DNA of 64,000 nucleotides from assembly GCA_943788615.1 (NCBI GenBank), contig CALSQY010000001.1:124001-188000 (forward strand), in the 5' to 3' direction. This DNA is from UBA4465 sp002292365. GTDB taxonomy: Bacteria > Bacteroidota > Bacteroidia > Cytophagales > Cyclobacteriaceae. Positions 36,592 to 45,064 of the stretch are shown one piece after another; the stretch's first letter is position 1, and every line of letters starts with the position of its first letter. The notes under the pieces are model-generated. The model ran no database searches. It saw only the letters and a list, made by a program, of their open reading frames with translations, and was not told where the DNA came from. The position numbers and the translations under genes are program-made.

Positions 36592-36622
36592 TTGTGAGAG
36601 TTTCGTTTTTTTTGTAATTTAC
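36592..36622 (+). promoter_or_regulatory. Candidate sigma-ABfr-type promoter of alkB
   Basis: TTG at 36592-36594, then 20 bases, then TAATTTAC at 36615-36622. The spacing matches the Bacteroidota TTG-N19-21-TAnnTTTG pattern, although the -7 element ends AC instead of TG. The ATG lies 22 bases downstream. The same -7 sequence occurs before the gene at 46678. Confidence 0.45.
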
Positions 36623-36643
36623 CCTTAAACACAATTTGCAGCT

Positions 36644-37696
36644 ATGCGTGATTTAAAATATTTATTTGCCTATAGTATCCCGCTGAGTACTTTTTTTTCG
36701 ATTTATTTTCAGGGTATGTGGGCGTATAGCTCAGTTTATTATGCTTTTGTGATCATCCCATTGTTGGAATTTTGGTTGAAACAATCCAGTACGGTTTATT
36801 CTGACCAAGAAAAGGAAGACAGAATCAAAAAGAAACTTTTTGATTTGATGCTTTATCTCAATGTACCTATTGTTTTTGGCCTGCTCGGTTATGGTCTAGT
36901 TCGCTTGCATCAAGATGCTTTATTGACGTATGAACAGATAGGAATATTGTCTTCTTTGGGGATTTTATTGGCCACTAATGGGATCAATGTTGCTCACGAA
37001 CTGGGCCATCGATCATCAAGATTTGAACGCACCTTATCCAAGCTACTTTACATGCCTTGCTTGTATATGCATTTTTTTCTTGAACACAACTATGGCCATC
37101 ATAAACATATGGCCACACCCAATGATCCGGCTACGGCAAGATACAATCAACCTCTCTATTCTTTTTGGATCAGTTCGGTGATCAACCAATATAAAAATGC
37201 GTGGAACATTCAATTCGGTTTTTTGGCCAGAAAACACAAATCATTCTTTTCTTTTGATAATGACATGCTGTTTTATTTACTATTTCAGGGGCTCTATTTA
37301 GGTTTGATTTTTACCTACTTGGGTACGGATGGCTTAGTTATGGGTCTGATCGTGGGGATCAGTTCTTTTTTGTTTTTAGAAACGATCAACTACATCGAGC
37401 ATTATGGATTGCGACGGGTACTGCTGCCTTCTGGAAAATATGAACGAATCACGGCCCTTCACTCTTGGAATTCAAATCACATCATGGGGCGCATTGTTTT
37501 ATATGAACTGACCCGACACAGTGATCACCATTTCAAGTCAAATAAGAAGTATCAAGTATTAGAACATAAAGAAGAAAGTCCACAGCTTCCTTTTGGTTAC
37601 CCTGCGGCCATGCTTTTGGCATTGGTTCCTCCAATGTGGTTTCGAGTGATGAATAGTAGGGTCCCTACCCAAATGTTGCCTGATGGCAGTTTTTAA
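36644..37696 (+). CDS. alkB: Membrane di-iron alkane hydroxylase-like protein (AlkB type)
   Basis: 350 residues. It has several membrane helices and the histidine boxes of AlkB: NVAHELGHRSSRFE, LEHNYGHHKHMATPNDPATA, NYIEHYGLRR and LTRHSDHHFKSNKKYQVLEH. These bind the di-iron centre that hydroxylates terminal carbons of alkanes or fatty chains using electrons from a rubredoxin. No rubredoxin or reductase gene is adjacent. Many marine Bacteroidota carry AlkB-like proteins; whether this one uses alkanes is not shown. Confidence 0.9.
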   Translation: MRDLKYLFAYSIPLSTFFSIYFQGMWAYSSVYYAFVIIPLLEFWLKQSSTVYSDQEKEDRIKKKLFDLMLYLNVPIVFGLLGYGLVRLHQDALLTYEQIGILSSLGILLATNGINVAHELGHRSSRFERTLSKLLYMPCLYMHFFLEHNYGHHKHMATPNDPATARYNQPLYSFWISSVINQYKNAWNIQFGFLARKHKSFFSFDNDMLFYLLFQGLYLGLIFTYLGTDGLVMGLIVGISSFLFLETINYIEHYGLRRVLLPSGKYERITALHSWNSNHIMGRIVLYELTRHSDHHFKSNKKYQVLEHKEESPQLPFGYPAAMLLALVPPMWFRVMNSRVPTQMLPDGSF

Positions 37697-37832
37697 AAAG
37701 TACAATTAAGTGCCTTTTATAAAATCAGCTAAGTACAAAGTGTTAAATTATCAAATATTCCTTTGAAAAATAAAATAAACTTGGTGAAAGAAATCAGAAA
37801 TTTAATAAGTTTGGTATTAAAGCATAAATACA

Positions 37833-38276
37833 ATGGCAGAAGAAAAAGAGCATTTCCAGTTGGATAAAAAGTGGTTGGGGAAAGGTCAGATCATCAGTTG
37901 CATCATCAATCAGGAGGGATATATGATTGCGTTGGCCTATGATCATGATAAAGTGGTAGAGTACAACAATCGCTGGCTTGAAAAAGAAGAATCCTCATGG
38001 ACTGAGGAAGGGCTTTTTAGTGTGCCCTCAGAAAGTCCATTACCTCCATGGGTTATCTTGGAAACCAAACAGACAGATCATTTCATCATCAATGAAGCTT
38101 GGTTGGGACGCAGATTGCTACTTACCTACCAGACCAAAGACGGGAAGGCACAATCTTATAACCACGATAAATACTATCTCAATCATAAAGAATTAATCAC
38201 CAACCGTAAAGATTGGGATACAAGCAGGACATTTTGCGATCCCAATAAGGGGACAATACCTAAACTGAAAAAATGA
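37833..38276 (+). CDS. Two-repeat small protein, unknown
   Basis: 147 residues, cytoplasmic by composition. Two related halves are visible: FQLDKKWLGKGQIISCIINQ with YDHDKVVEYNNRWL, and FIINEAWLGRRLLLTYQTKD with YNHDKYYLNHKELI. Each carries a WLG motif and a (Y)xHDK motif. I know no family with this pattern. It follows alkB by 136 bases on the same strand, too far to be sure of co-transcription. Confidence 0.6.
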   Translation: MAEEKEHFQLDKKWLGKGQIISCIINQEGYMIALAYDHDKVVEYNNRWLEKEESSWTEEGLFSVPSESPLPPWVILETKQTDHFIINEAWLGRRLLLTYQTKDGKAQSYNHDKYYLNHKELITNRKDWDTSRTFCDPNKGTIPKLKK

Positions 38277-39234
38277 GATAAATAATCAAATTAGTTCAGT
38301 GACCCCGACTTCTTTTTTTTGCAAACAAAAGGGCAACTTTTTTCAATATCTTTTAATCGTTTTCATTTGCATTGAACGGTTTTTACAATATTCATGGAGC
38401 TTAATGCTCGATTTATTAAGAGGAATAATATAGCCCCATGAAAGAATACGAATATGCCAAAACAAACGAGTGAGAATTCTTGATTTCCAGAGAATAATTA
38501 TAGTTTACCGAATGAGGTCTCTTCTTTACTGATTACTAATTCATCCCAAATTAGCCCAATGTGATTATTGCGTAAAGAACTGTTATGGATCTCAAGATCA
38601 ATAGTATGAGCGTGGATTTAGTTTAAAGAGTTTTTTGAGTTAAAAACTTCATGTCTCATATAAAAGGTCGCAAGTCCCTGAGTTCTCACCCAACCAATCC
38701 TTACCTAACGGCAAATCTGGGTCATCTTTAGTCTCTGGAGCACTAATGCTGATAAAGAAGATGTATTTTGATAGGAATGTTTATGAAGGAGGGGCATAAG
38801 CCTCTTTTTTTTTCTGGATACATCTGACCTATCAAAATAATACATTGTATCGAATCAAGAAGATCCATCTCTCAGGTATCTAAACCCACTTGAGCCACTA
38901 TTTCACGATTGTCATTTTATTGCACCATTACAAGGGTAAAGAGTCTAATAAATGTCCACCCACCTAGAGTAGAGGAATAAAATATCCGTGTCTAATCTTA
39001 TGCAAGAATCCATATGATCGCCTAAAATAACAACGAAATATCGGTATGATGCGCTTTTCGACTTCAATAAATCAGAATTTTTTGTGACCCCATCTTGATA
39101 TAAGTCCATTTTAGACGACAATTGAACATTTATAGGATTTCGTCGTCCGGATCGACTTCGTGTCGTGTAGGGAGGTTGCTCGCCTAAGGGGGATGTTATT
39201 TTCCATAGAAAAATAATGACTATTATTGCATTAT
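38277..39234. other. Gene-free decayed stretch
   Basis: About 960 bases with no gene I can support on either strand. A minus-strand frame of 120 codons (38945-39307) is open but overlaps the DUF4468-like pseudogene and resembles nothing known. A terminator-like hairpin lies at 38788-38813 without a gene before it, which suggests that a plus-strand gene has been lost here. Confidence 0.45.
38788..38813 (+). terminator. Orphan terminator-like hairpin
   Basis: GAGGGGC pairs with GCCTCTT across an ATAA loop with two G-T pairs, followed by eight or so T residues. No plus-strand gene ends just upstream, so it may be a leftover of a lost gene. Confidence 0.4.
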
Positions 39235-39801
39235 ATGAAACCCGTAATAATAATTTCTTTTGTGTTGACAGGATTTTTCGCACGTTCCCAATCGCCTCAA
39301 GCCACACGTTTATTCAATTTTGATTTTGAAAAGCAGCTCATCACCATAGATACCGTAATCAAATTTGAGGGATTATCAAAAAAAGCAAATTATTAATTTG
39401 AGTTTTCATGGACTCATCGATGCACTAAAAAACCATCTTATGCACATGAACTGGAACGTGGTGATAGACTTGTAGGGGCGTCTAGTTTTGAACTTTATGC
39501 GTCTTTCAGCATGGATAGGTGGATAGATTTTAGGATAACTATTTTAGCTAAAGATGATAGCGCAAGAATGATTATTGAAAACATTGAAAGTTATCGGCTT
39601 CAGAAAAAAAAGAAAGGGGCTTATGGAAGGCAGTCCAGCACCATAACCTCTGCGATTGAGTTGTATTATTGTCGAGGAAAACATTTAACGAGTAAACGCA
39701 TGGCACAGCTACAAAGTAGAGTTGAATCTAATTTTATCTATATAATTGATGCTTGGAAAAAAAGCATTAATGAGCCAGGAGTCCTTTATGATGATTGGTG
39801 A
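39235..39801 (+). pseudogene. DUF4468-like exported protein interrupted by one stop codon
   Basis: The frame from the ATG at 39235 reads a signal peptide (MKPVIIISFVLTGFFARSQS), then LFNFDFEKQLITIDTVIKFE and GLSKKANY, a TAA at 39394, and continues in the same frame with WTHRCTKKPSYAHELERGDR, LVGASSFELYASFSMDRWID and FRITILAKDDSARMIIENIE up to 39801. The layout (FDxExxLITxxxVxxxxGLSK, then VGxxxF and the FxxxIxxKD strand) resembles DUF4468 domains. A single in-frame nonsense change explains the break, so the full protein would be 188 residues. It may be a true pseudogene or a sequencing error. The part after the stop contains an ATG at 39511. Confidence 0.6.
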
Positions 39802-40003
39802 GGTGCCATTAGATGTCAGAGTAAATAACGGTGAGTAAATCAATTGGAACTGTCCAGTAAGGGTAATCGCTTATAAATATCAGACTAAAAAGAGTATGAT
39901 CTTTTCCTCTCATATTATGAAAATATTCTCTCTAGATTAAAAATGAATGATCGCACTGCATGCCACGAGGGCTTTTCAAAACAAATTATTATATTACGAT
40001 TAT

Positions 40004-40222
40004 ATGAAAAAGTTTTTGGCTAGAGAAATTCTTATAGGGGCAGGGGTTCTTGGAGCTTTAATTTTGGAGTATCTGGTTTTATCAGCGCTTTTTGGCTATG
40101 ATGTGAGTGATCAATACTTGGGCCTTTCTCTGCGGATTATCTTGATATTGGTGTACGGGATCAGGCCCCTATCTATTGCGATTACATGGAGTATAGGCGT
40201 ATTGAAATCCAATGATAATTAG
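40004..40222 (+). CDS. Small two-helix membrane protein
   Basis: 72 residues from the ATG at 40004 (MKKFLAREILIGAGVLGALI), with two hydrophobic stretches (ILIGAGVLGALILEYLVLSA and LSLRIILILVYGIRPLSIAI). A longer frame from 39947 has an implausible start. No family recognised. It is isolated among decayed genes, so its status is uncertain. Confidence 0.45.
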   Translation: MKKFLAREILIGAGVLGALILEYLVLSALFGYDVSDQYLGLSLRIILILVYGIRPLSIAITWSIGVLKSNDN

Positions 40223-40426
40223 CCAACTTTTAAAATTATAACCGATCATATTTGATTCGATCGACCAAATTTAAGCAGACGGAAAAGAAACGGATCCGGA
40301 GGGAAAGTAAACTGCCTTAACCCTTTATCGTGACTCTTTTCGGCTAATCCATATTATTTATGTAGAGACCGTTTCTCGAAGAGGGGTCCATGATATTAAG
40401 GAATTTCAGCAATCTTGAAACAATTA

Positions 40427-40809
40427 TCACATAAGTCCCGACCTGCTGTAGGCAACAAAAACGTCCAAAGCAATAATGAAAAGAATAGTTGCGATGGCTT
40501 CAGCACCATCTTTTCTTTGAATGTGCAACACAATGGCACCGATCATGGTGCACGTCGCGCACCCAAAGCGGCCAATAGAGTTAACCAAACAGCGATATTT
40601 AGTATTTGAAGAAGTGTTAAACCAAAACCAATCAAGGATTCCACAACCCCGATGATTTTAATCTAGATACTGGGCAACGAATCTACCCAATCCACGCGAC
40701 CCCTTCCGAGGGTCTTAAATTTTTTGTTTGTAGTGGCTAGTTTCAAAACCCCGATAAAGAGCGTAAGTACTGCTAATATTCCTTGAAAAACCCAAATGGT
40801 AGTATCCAT
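40427..40809 (-). pseudogene. Broken DoxX-like membrane protein gene
   Basis: Read from the ATG at 40809: MDTTIWVFQGILAVLTLFIG, VLKLATTNKKFKTL, VDWVDSLPSI, then a stop (TAG), then IKIIGVVESLIGFGLTLLQI, LNIAVWLTLLAALG, a frameshift, then CTMIGAIVLHIQRKDGAEAI and ATILFIIALDVFVAYSRSGL to a TGA at 40427. This is the DoxX-like four-helix protein with its IKLIGVLE and LTMIGA-type motifs. One nonsense codon and one frameshift inactivate it. The adjacent minus-strand Crp/Fnr remnant was presumably its regulator. Confidence 0.8.
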
Positions 40810-40886
40810 AACTTTTTGTTTTAAGAGTCAAAGATGATGGCCTTAATCTATAAAAGCATTGATGTAGATAAAGAAAGGGAAAGCAA

Positions 40887-41285
40887 TTACCAATGGATCA
40901 ATAATTCTTTTCTTATGCTGCTCAAGGCTTTAGGGCTTATGCCCAAATAAGAGGCCGTCATTTTTTATGGAGCCTTTTGCGTGATGTCAGGATAGGTTTC
41001 CATAAAATAGGCATAGCGACCATTGCCGTAGCACTCATCAGAATCGTAACTCTTTTCTGAGTAGTAACAATGCCTTTTACTAATTTTGAGGGGCTGATAT
41101 TATCGAGCTTAATGTTCTTATGTTCTATACGAACGAAGGAAGTTTCAAGGCCTTCAATGTAAAGATTTGCTGGAGCAATTGTTTCACAAGCATCTACCAT
41201 TAACCCTCCTTCTTGAGCGAACATAAATACATGATTGTTTCCTTTTTTATCAATAGAATAGCTAAAGAGTAAATCTTTTTCAACG
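40887..41285 (-). pseudogene. Remnant of a Crp/Fnr regulator
   Basis: Only about two thirds of the protein can be read: FSYSIDKKGNNHVFMFAQEG, LYIEGLETSFVRIEHKNI, then a frameshift, RYAYFMETYPDITQKAP, a stop, and the recognition helix MTASYLGISPKALSSIRKEL. The N-terminal part of the cNMP fold is missing. The order and motifs match the intact Crp/Fnr at 11619-12194 (FAIKDWW, ASYLGITQQSLSRIR). It lies 78 bases upstream of the broken DoxX gene on the same strand. Confidence 0.75.
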
Positions 41286-41384
41286 TTGTCAGTTTTGTGT
41301 TATTTATGTCACCTTTGATTTTGCTAGAGGCTTTCTTTTTTTATTTCTATGCTCATAGGAGTAGAGCATGTACCGAGTTGAATA

Positions 41385-42254
41385 TCACTCTTTTTTAAAC
41401 CCGTGAAGCTGTTGCTTTACAAAACTTTTGGGAAAGGTTTCGTCTTCCGGAAACCCCAAGGGAGCCTCACCGCTGTCCTCAGGGATGTAATTGGTCTTAA
41501 ACAGATAATCCCAGAGGCTGAGGCTGATGGCAAAATTGACTCCCACTTTTCCAGTAGGAATGGTTTTGGCATGGTGATATAAATGCATTACTGGATTATT
41601 AAAGAGGTATTTGAAGATGCCCCAAGTAAGTTTAATATTGGCATGATTTAGATGACCTATCATGATGGTCATAAAGTGTACTACAAAAGCTTGTTGAGGC
41701 TCAAAGCCTCCTAAAATCATTACGGCAAAAGTTTTAAGGGGTTTGTAGAGGATGTTTTCCATCCAATGGTATCGCATGTGTGCAGCAAATCCCATTTCTT
41801 TGACGCTGTGATGCACTTTGTGAAATTGCCATAAAAAAGAATATTTGTGTAATAACATGTGTGTGAGCCACTGCACAAAATCTAAAACTACGAAAAATAA
41901 GAGCAATTGAGCCCATTGAGGAAGATCAGCTAAATCGATCAGGACGAGTTGGGTGAGAGGGATATTTAAGTCATTAAAAAAAACGGTGAGCAGAGCATAA
42001 AAACCACTGACCGCAATCGAAAAAACAAAAAAATTGAAAAACATATAGAATACATCCAACCAAAAGTCTTTTCGAATGATTGCTTGATGCTTACGCCAAG
42101 GAAAGACTATTTCTAAACCCCAAACGAGCAAGGATATGATGATAATCCCCCAAAAATAATTTTGGAACCAAGGAACTTCTCCGATTATCGATTTCCAAGT
42201 CCAATACAAACTTCCATTAAAAGTATTTAAAAAAGCTTCGAGGTAGGGCATCAT
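41385..42254 (-). CDS. Sterol desaturase/fatty acid hydroxylase superfamily protein
   Basis: 289 residues with four or so membrane helices. The histidine clusters that bind two irons are WLTHMLLHKYSFLWQFHKVH followed by HSVKEM, HMRYHWMEN, IGHLNHANIKLTWG and MHLYHHAKTIP. Members hydroxylate or desaturate sterols, carotenoids or fatty acyl chains. The substrate is unknown. It is minus-strand and isolated: decayed genes lie downstream and purK is divergent, about 275 bases away. Confidence 0.9.
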   Translation of the reverse strand: MMPYLEAFLNTFNGSLYWTWKSIIGEVPWFQNYFWGIIIISLLVWGLEIVFPWRKHQAIIRKDFWLDVFYMFFNFFVFSIAVSGFYALLTVFFNDLNIPLTQLVLIDLADLPQWAQLLLFFVVLDFVQWLTHMLLHKYSFLWQFHKVHHSVKEMGFAAHMRYHWMENILYKPLKTFAVMILGGFEPQQAFVVHFMTIMIGHLNHANIKLTWGIFKYLFNNPVMHLYHHAKTIPTGKVGVNFAISLSLWDYLFKTNYIPEDSGEAPLGFPEDETFPKSFVKQQLHGFKKE

Positions 42255-42513
42255 TTTATTGTCCGAATTATAAAAAGTAGGGCATTTAAAAAAAACTTTA
42301 TTTAACGAACGAGATTATTTTAAAATTAGTTCAAATATAGTAACTGTGACTTACAAGCGAATGATTTTTTGAGAACAGAGTTCAGTCGATTTAAAGCCAA
42401 TGGATATTTTTTTAAACACGAGTTAATCTGTATTTTTCTGCATAAAATAAATGTCTCATCCTGATTTTGGACTTAATTATAGGGATAGGGCGGTCCATTT
42501 ATTTCAATTTTAC

Positions 42514-42521
42514 CATCTTTG
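42514..42521 (+). promoter_or_regulatory. -7-like element directly before purK
   Basis: CATCTTTG resembles TAnnTTTG and ends 7 bases before the ATG at 42529. It supports that ATG as the start and implies a very short leader. No clear -33 TTG is present. Confidence 0.35.
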
Positions 42522-42528
42522 CAGTACG

Positions 42529-43668
42529 ATGCAAAAAGAAATCTCGGATTACAAAATTGGTTTATTGGGAGGAGGTCAGCTCGGCCGTATGTTGCTACAG
42601 TCTGCCATGGATCTCAATCTTGAGGTTGCGATCATGGATGCAGATCCCAACGCGCCTTGTGCTCATTTGGTACAACATTTCACGGTGGGGAAGTTGACGG
42701 ATTACGAGGATGTCATGCGTTTTGGTCAGGATAAGAATTTGATTACGATCGAAATTGAAAATGTAAACATTGAAGCACTAAAGGAATTAGAGGCTACCGG
42801 CATCAAAGTTTTTCCACAACCCCACATCATTGAGCTCATTCAAGACAAACGCAAGCAAAAGAATTTTTACAGATCTATGAGGATACCGACAGCTGATTTT
42901 GTATTGACAGAATCTAAAGCGGATGTATTGAATTATTTAGAAATGATCCCTGCTGTGCACAAGCTAGGAACAGAGGGTTATGATGGCCGTGGTGTTCAGA
43001 TGATCAGAACCGCTGCCGATACCCATAAAGCTTTCGATCGACCGGGTATTTTGGAAAAATGCATTGATTTTCAAACAGAAATCAGTGTCATTGTTGCGCG
43101 AAATGAGCGAGGAGAGGTAGCGACGTATCCGTCAGTGGAATTGTCCTTTCACCCAGAGGCAAACCTTGTAGAATTTTTATTTTCACCTGCGGATCTTACA
43201 AAGAAGATTGAGGCTAAGGCCCAAGCATTGGCTGTCGAAGTGATAACTAAATTGGGCATGGTGGGATTATTGGCCGTAGAGATGTTTTTGACCCGTGAGG
43301 GTAGATTACTGGTCAACGAAGTGGCGCCCCGGACCCATAACAGCGGGCACCACACCATAGAGGCCAATCAAACGTCACAATTTGAACAGCATTTAAGGGC
43401 AGTGCTTAATCTGCCGTTGGGAACTACCCAGATGTTGATTCCTGCGGCTATGGTCAATTTGTTGGGAGCACCCAACCATACAGGTAGCGCCATCTATGAG
43501 GGACTATCTGAAGCGATGCAAATGCCAGGAGTACACCTCCATCTCTATGGTAAAAAAATAACGAGACCTTTCAGAAAGATGGGCCATGTTACCATTACAA
43601 ATGAAGACATGTCCACACTGAAAGCATCCGCTAATCAAATAAAAAACATTTTAAAAGTCAAAGCATGA
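42529..43668 (+). CDS. purK: 5-(carboxyamino)imidazole ribonucleotide synthase
   Basis: 379 residues from the ATG at 42529 (MQKEISDYKIGLLGGGQLGR), chosen over an upstream frame that begins with unlikely residues and contains the promoter-like element. An ATP-grasp enzyme that carboxylates AIR to N5-CAIR in purine synthesis. Seen: KIGLLGGGQLGRMLLQSAMD, VHKLGTEGYDGRGVQMI, ILEKCIDFQTEISVIVARNE and NEVAPRTHNSGHHTIEANQT. Its stop overlaps the purE start by ATGA, so the pair is coupled. Confidence 0.97.
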   Translation: MQKEISDYKIGLLGGGQLGRMLLQSAMDLNLEVAIMDADPNAPCAHLVQHFTVGKLTDYEDVMRFGQDKNLITIEIENVNIEALKELEATGIKVFPQPHIIELIQDKRKQKNFYRSMRIPTADFVLTESKADVLNYLEMIPAVHKLGTEGYDGRGVQMIRTAADTHKAFDRPGILEKCIDFQTEISVIVARNERGEVATYPSVELSFHPEANLVEFLFSPADLTKKIEAKAQALAVEVITKLGMVGLLAVEMFLTREGRLLVNEVAPRTHNSGHHTIEANQTSQFEQHLRAVLNLPLGTTQMLIPAAMVNLLGAPNHTGSAIYEGLSEAMQMPGVHLHLYGKKITRPFRKMGHVTITNEDMSTLKASANQIKNILKVKA

Positions 43669-44189
43669 GCGATTCAAAAGTAGGAATTATTATGGGCAGC
43701 AAATCGGATTTGAACATTATGTCCGAAGCAGCAGAAATTTTGGAAATACTTGGTCTAGCGTCAGAAGTAAGGATTGTGTCAGCACATCGGACCCCTAAGC
43801 GAATGGTAGCATATGCCCAGAGTGCTAGAGAACGAGGCCTAAAAGTCATTATAGCAGGAGCTGGAGGGGCCGCGCATTTACCCGGCATGGTGGCCTCTTT
43901 GACGAGTTTACCGGTCATCGGAGTTCCTATCAAATCAAGAAATTCAATAGACGGTTGGGATTCAGTGCTCTCCATTTTGCAAATGCCCGGCGGAATTCCG
44001 GTAGCAACAGTTGCTCTAGATGGCGCTAAAAATGCTGGGATTTTGGCAGCAAAAATTATTGGTGCCTTTGACGAAGAAGTAGCGAGTAAATTGAATGACT
44101 ATAGAAAATCATTGGAGGATGCCGTATTACAGCACAACGATGATTTAAAGCACAATGGTTGGAAAGGGAATGCGATTGGTTTTAAATAA
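43665..44189 (+). CDS. purE: N5-carboxyaminoimidazole ribonucleotide mutase
   Basis: 174 residues. It converts N5-CAIR to CAIR, directly after PurK. Seen: VGIIMGSKSDLNIMSEAAEI, VRIVSAHRTPKRMVAYAQSA with the catalytic His, IIAGAGGAAHLPGMVASLTS, PVIGVPIKS and ILQMPGGIPVATVAL. Class I PurE, which fits the presence of purK. Coupled to purK by ATGA. Confidence 0.98.
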   Translation: MSDSKVGIIMGSKSDLNIMSEAAEILEILGLASEVRIVSAHRTPKRMVAYAQSARERGLKVIIAGAGGAAHLPGMVASLTSLPVIGVPIKSRNSIDGWDSVLSILQMPGGIPVATVALDGAKNAGILAAKIIGAFDEEVASKLNDYRKSLEDAVLQHNDDLKHNGWKGNAIGFK

Positions 44190-44285
44190 TCTTTTCTCAA
44201 ATCATGGGCTTATTTTCTTTCAACGGGGTAATGATTAATGACCCTTTTTCCAATTTTTTTAGAAAAATAAAGTTAATTTAAGGGG

Positions 44286-44522
44286 ATGCATCCATTTTAT
44301 ATTGATTTATTGCTTTGCTTGCTTACTTATGGAATTCTTTTAGTGATTATATACAGGGGGTCAACGAATGTCATTAGGCGATTCAATATAAATGATCAGG
44401 ATGACGAGGGGGGCTTGCTTTTTGATTATGAAAAAGGGCCTGTGTTAGATTTACCGCCGGGTGTGCGTTGGCCTTTTAGGCCTGTCGAACGTAATAAAGA
44501 ACACGAAGAATGCATTAAATGA
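44286..44522 (+). CDS. Small membrane protein, unknown
   Basis: 78 residues. One hydrophobic helix (YIDLLLCLLTYGILLVIIYR) then a polar tail with DDEGGLLFDYEKGPVLDLPP and GVRWPFRPVE. I recall no family. It lies about 100 bases after purE on the same strand and its end overlaps the convergent lipoprotein gene by 8 bases. Confidence 0.55.
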   Translation: MHPFYIDLLLCLLTYGILLVIIYRGSTNVIRRFNINDQDDEGGLLFDYEKGPVLDLPPGVRWPFRPVERNKEHEECIK

Positions 44523-45063
44523 TGCATCCCTTGATCATGAATTGGGTAGTATTCGTTAAGAGCACCTTTTGAGTGCCCACAATTTCAAAAGAGGTCAATA
44601 AACCGTTGTTAAAATTCATTTTCAAATTTCTTTGTGAAGTATAAATGACTTCAGCGTCATCATCCAAAAAGTAGCCATCAATGGTTTTTACCTGACCTTT
44701 ATCTTTGGTGATCTTAAGAAATTTAATTGACATAAGAGCGTCTTTTTTTGGGCGATAAGAAGTGCTTTTAAGGTCCGTTTCTGCATTTATGGAGCCCACA
44801 AATTTTGATTTATTGAGCTCTAAGAGGCTGAAAATTTTAAGTTCACTTTCCCAGTCTATAGCGTCAGCTGAGAACGATCGAGTTTCTATATTCTCACCGA
44901 TTTGAACGGTTTTGGTCAAGGCGTTTTGGTTTGATTTGAGTAAGGAAATTTGTGCGAAGATCAAGGAATCGATGGAGAAATATTTTTCTGACTTAAACCT
45001 TTCTTGGGGGCCAGTGCAACCATACACACAAAGTAAAATAGTTGAGTAAAATAGATATTTCAT
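44515..45063 (-). CDS. Putative lipoprotein, unknown
   Basis: 182 residues. MKYLFYSTILLCVYGCTGPQ has a lipobox with Cys16. The mature part is mostly strands and charged turns (YFSIDSLIFAQISLLKSNQN, MSIKFLKITKDKGQVKTIDG, KMNFNNGLLTSFEIVGTQKV). The stretch DGYFLDDDAEVIYTSQRNLK may be a solvent loop. It starts 1 base after gpmI ends and is probably its operon partner. Function unknown. Confidence 0.65.
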   Translation of the reverse strand: MKYLFYSTILLCVYGCTGPQERFKSEKYFSIDSLIFAQISLLKSNQNALTKTVQIGENIETRSFSADAIDWESELKIFSLLELNKSKFVGSINAETDLKSTSYRPKKDALMSIKFLKITKDKGQVKTIDGYFLDDDAEVIYTSQRNLKMNFNNGLLTSFEIVGTQKVLLTNTTQFMIKGCII

Positions 45064-45064
45064 A

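Noticed and set aside
38945..39307. Open minus-strand frame of 120 codons
   Set aside because: It overlaps the recognisable DUF4468-like reading on the other strand and has no family features.
40415..40609. 64-codon plus-strand frame
   Set aside because: It is the reverse shadow of the broken DoxX-like gene, whose protein motifs are clear on the minus strand.
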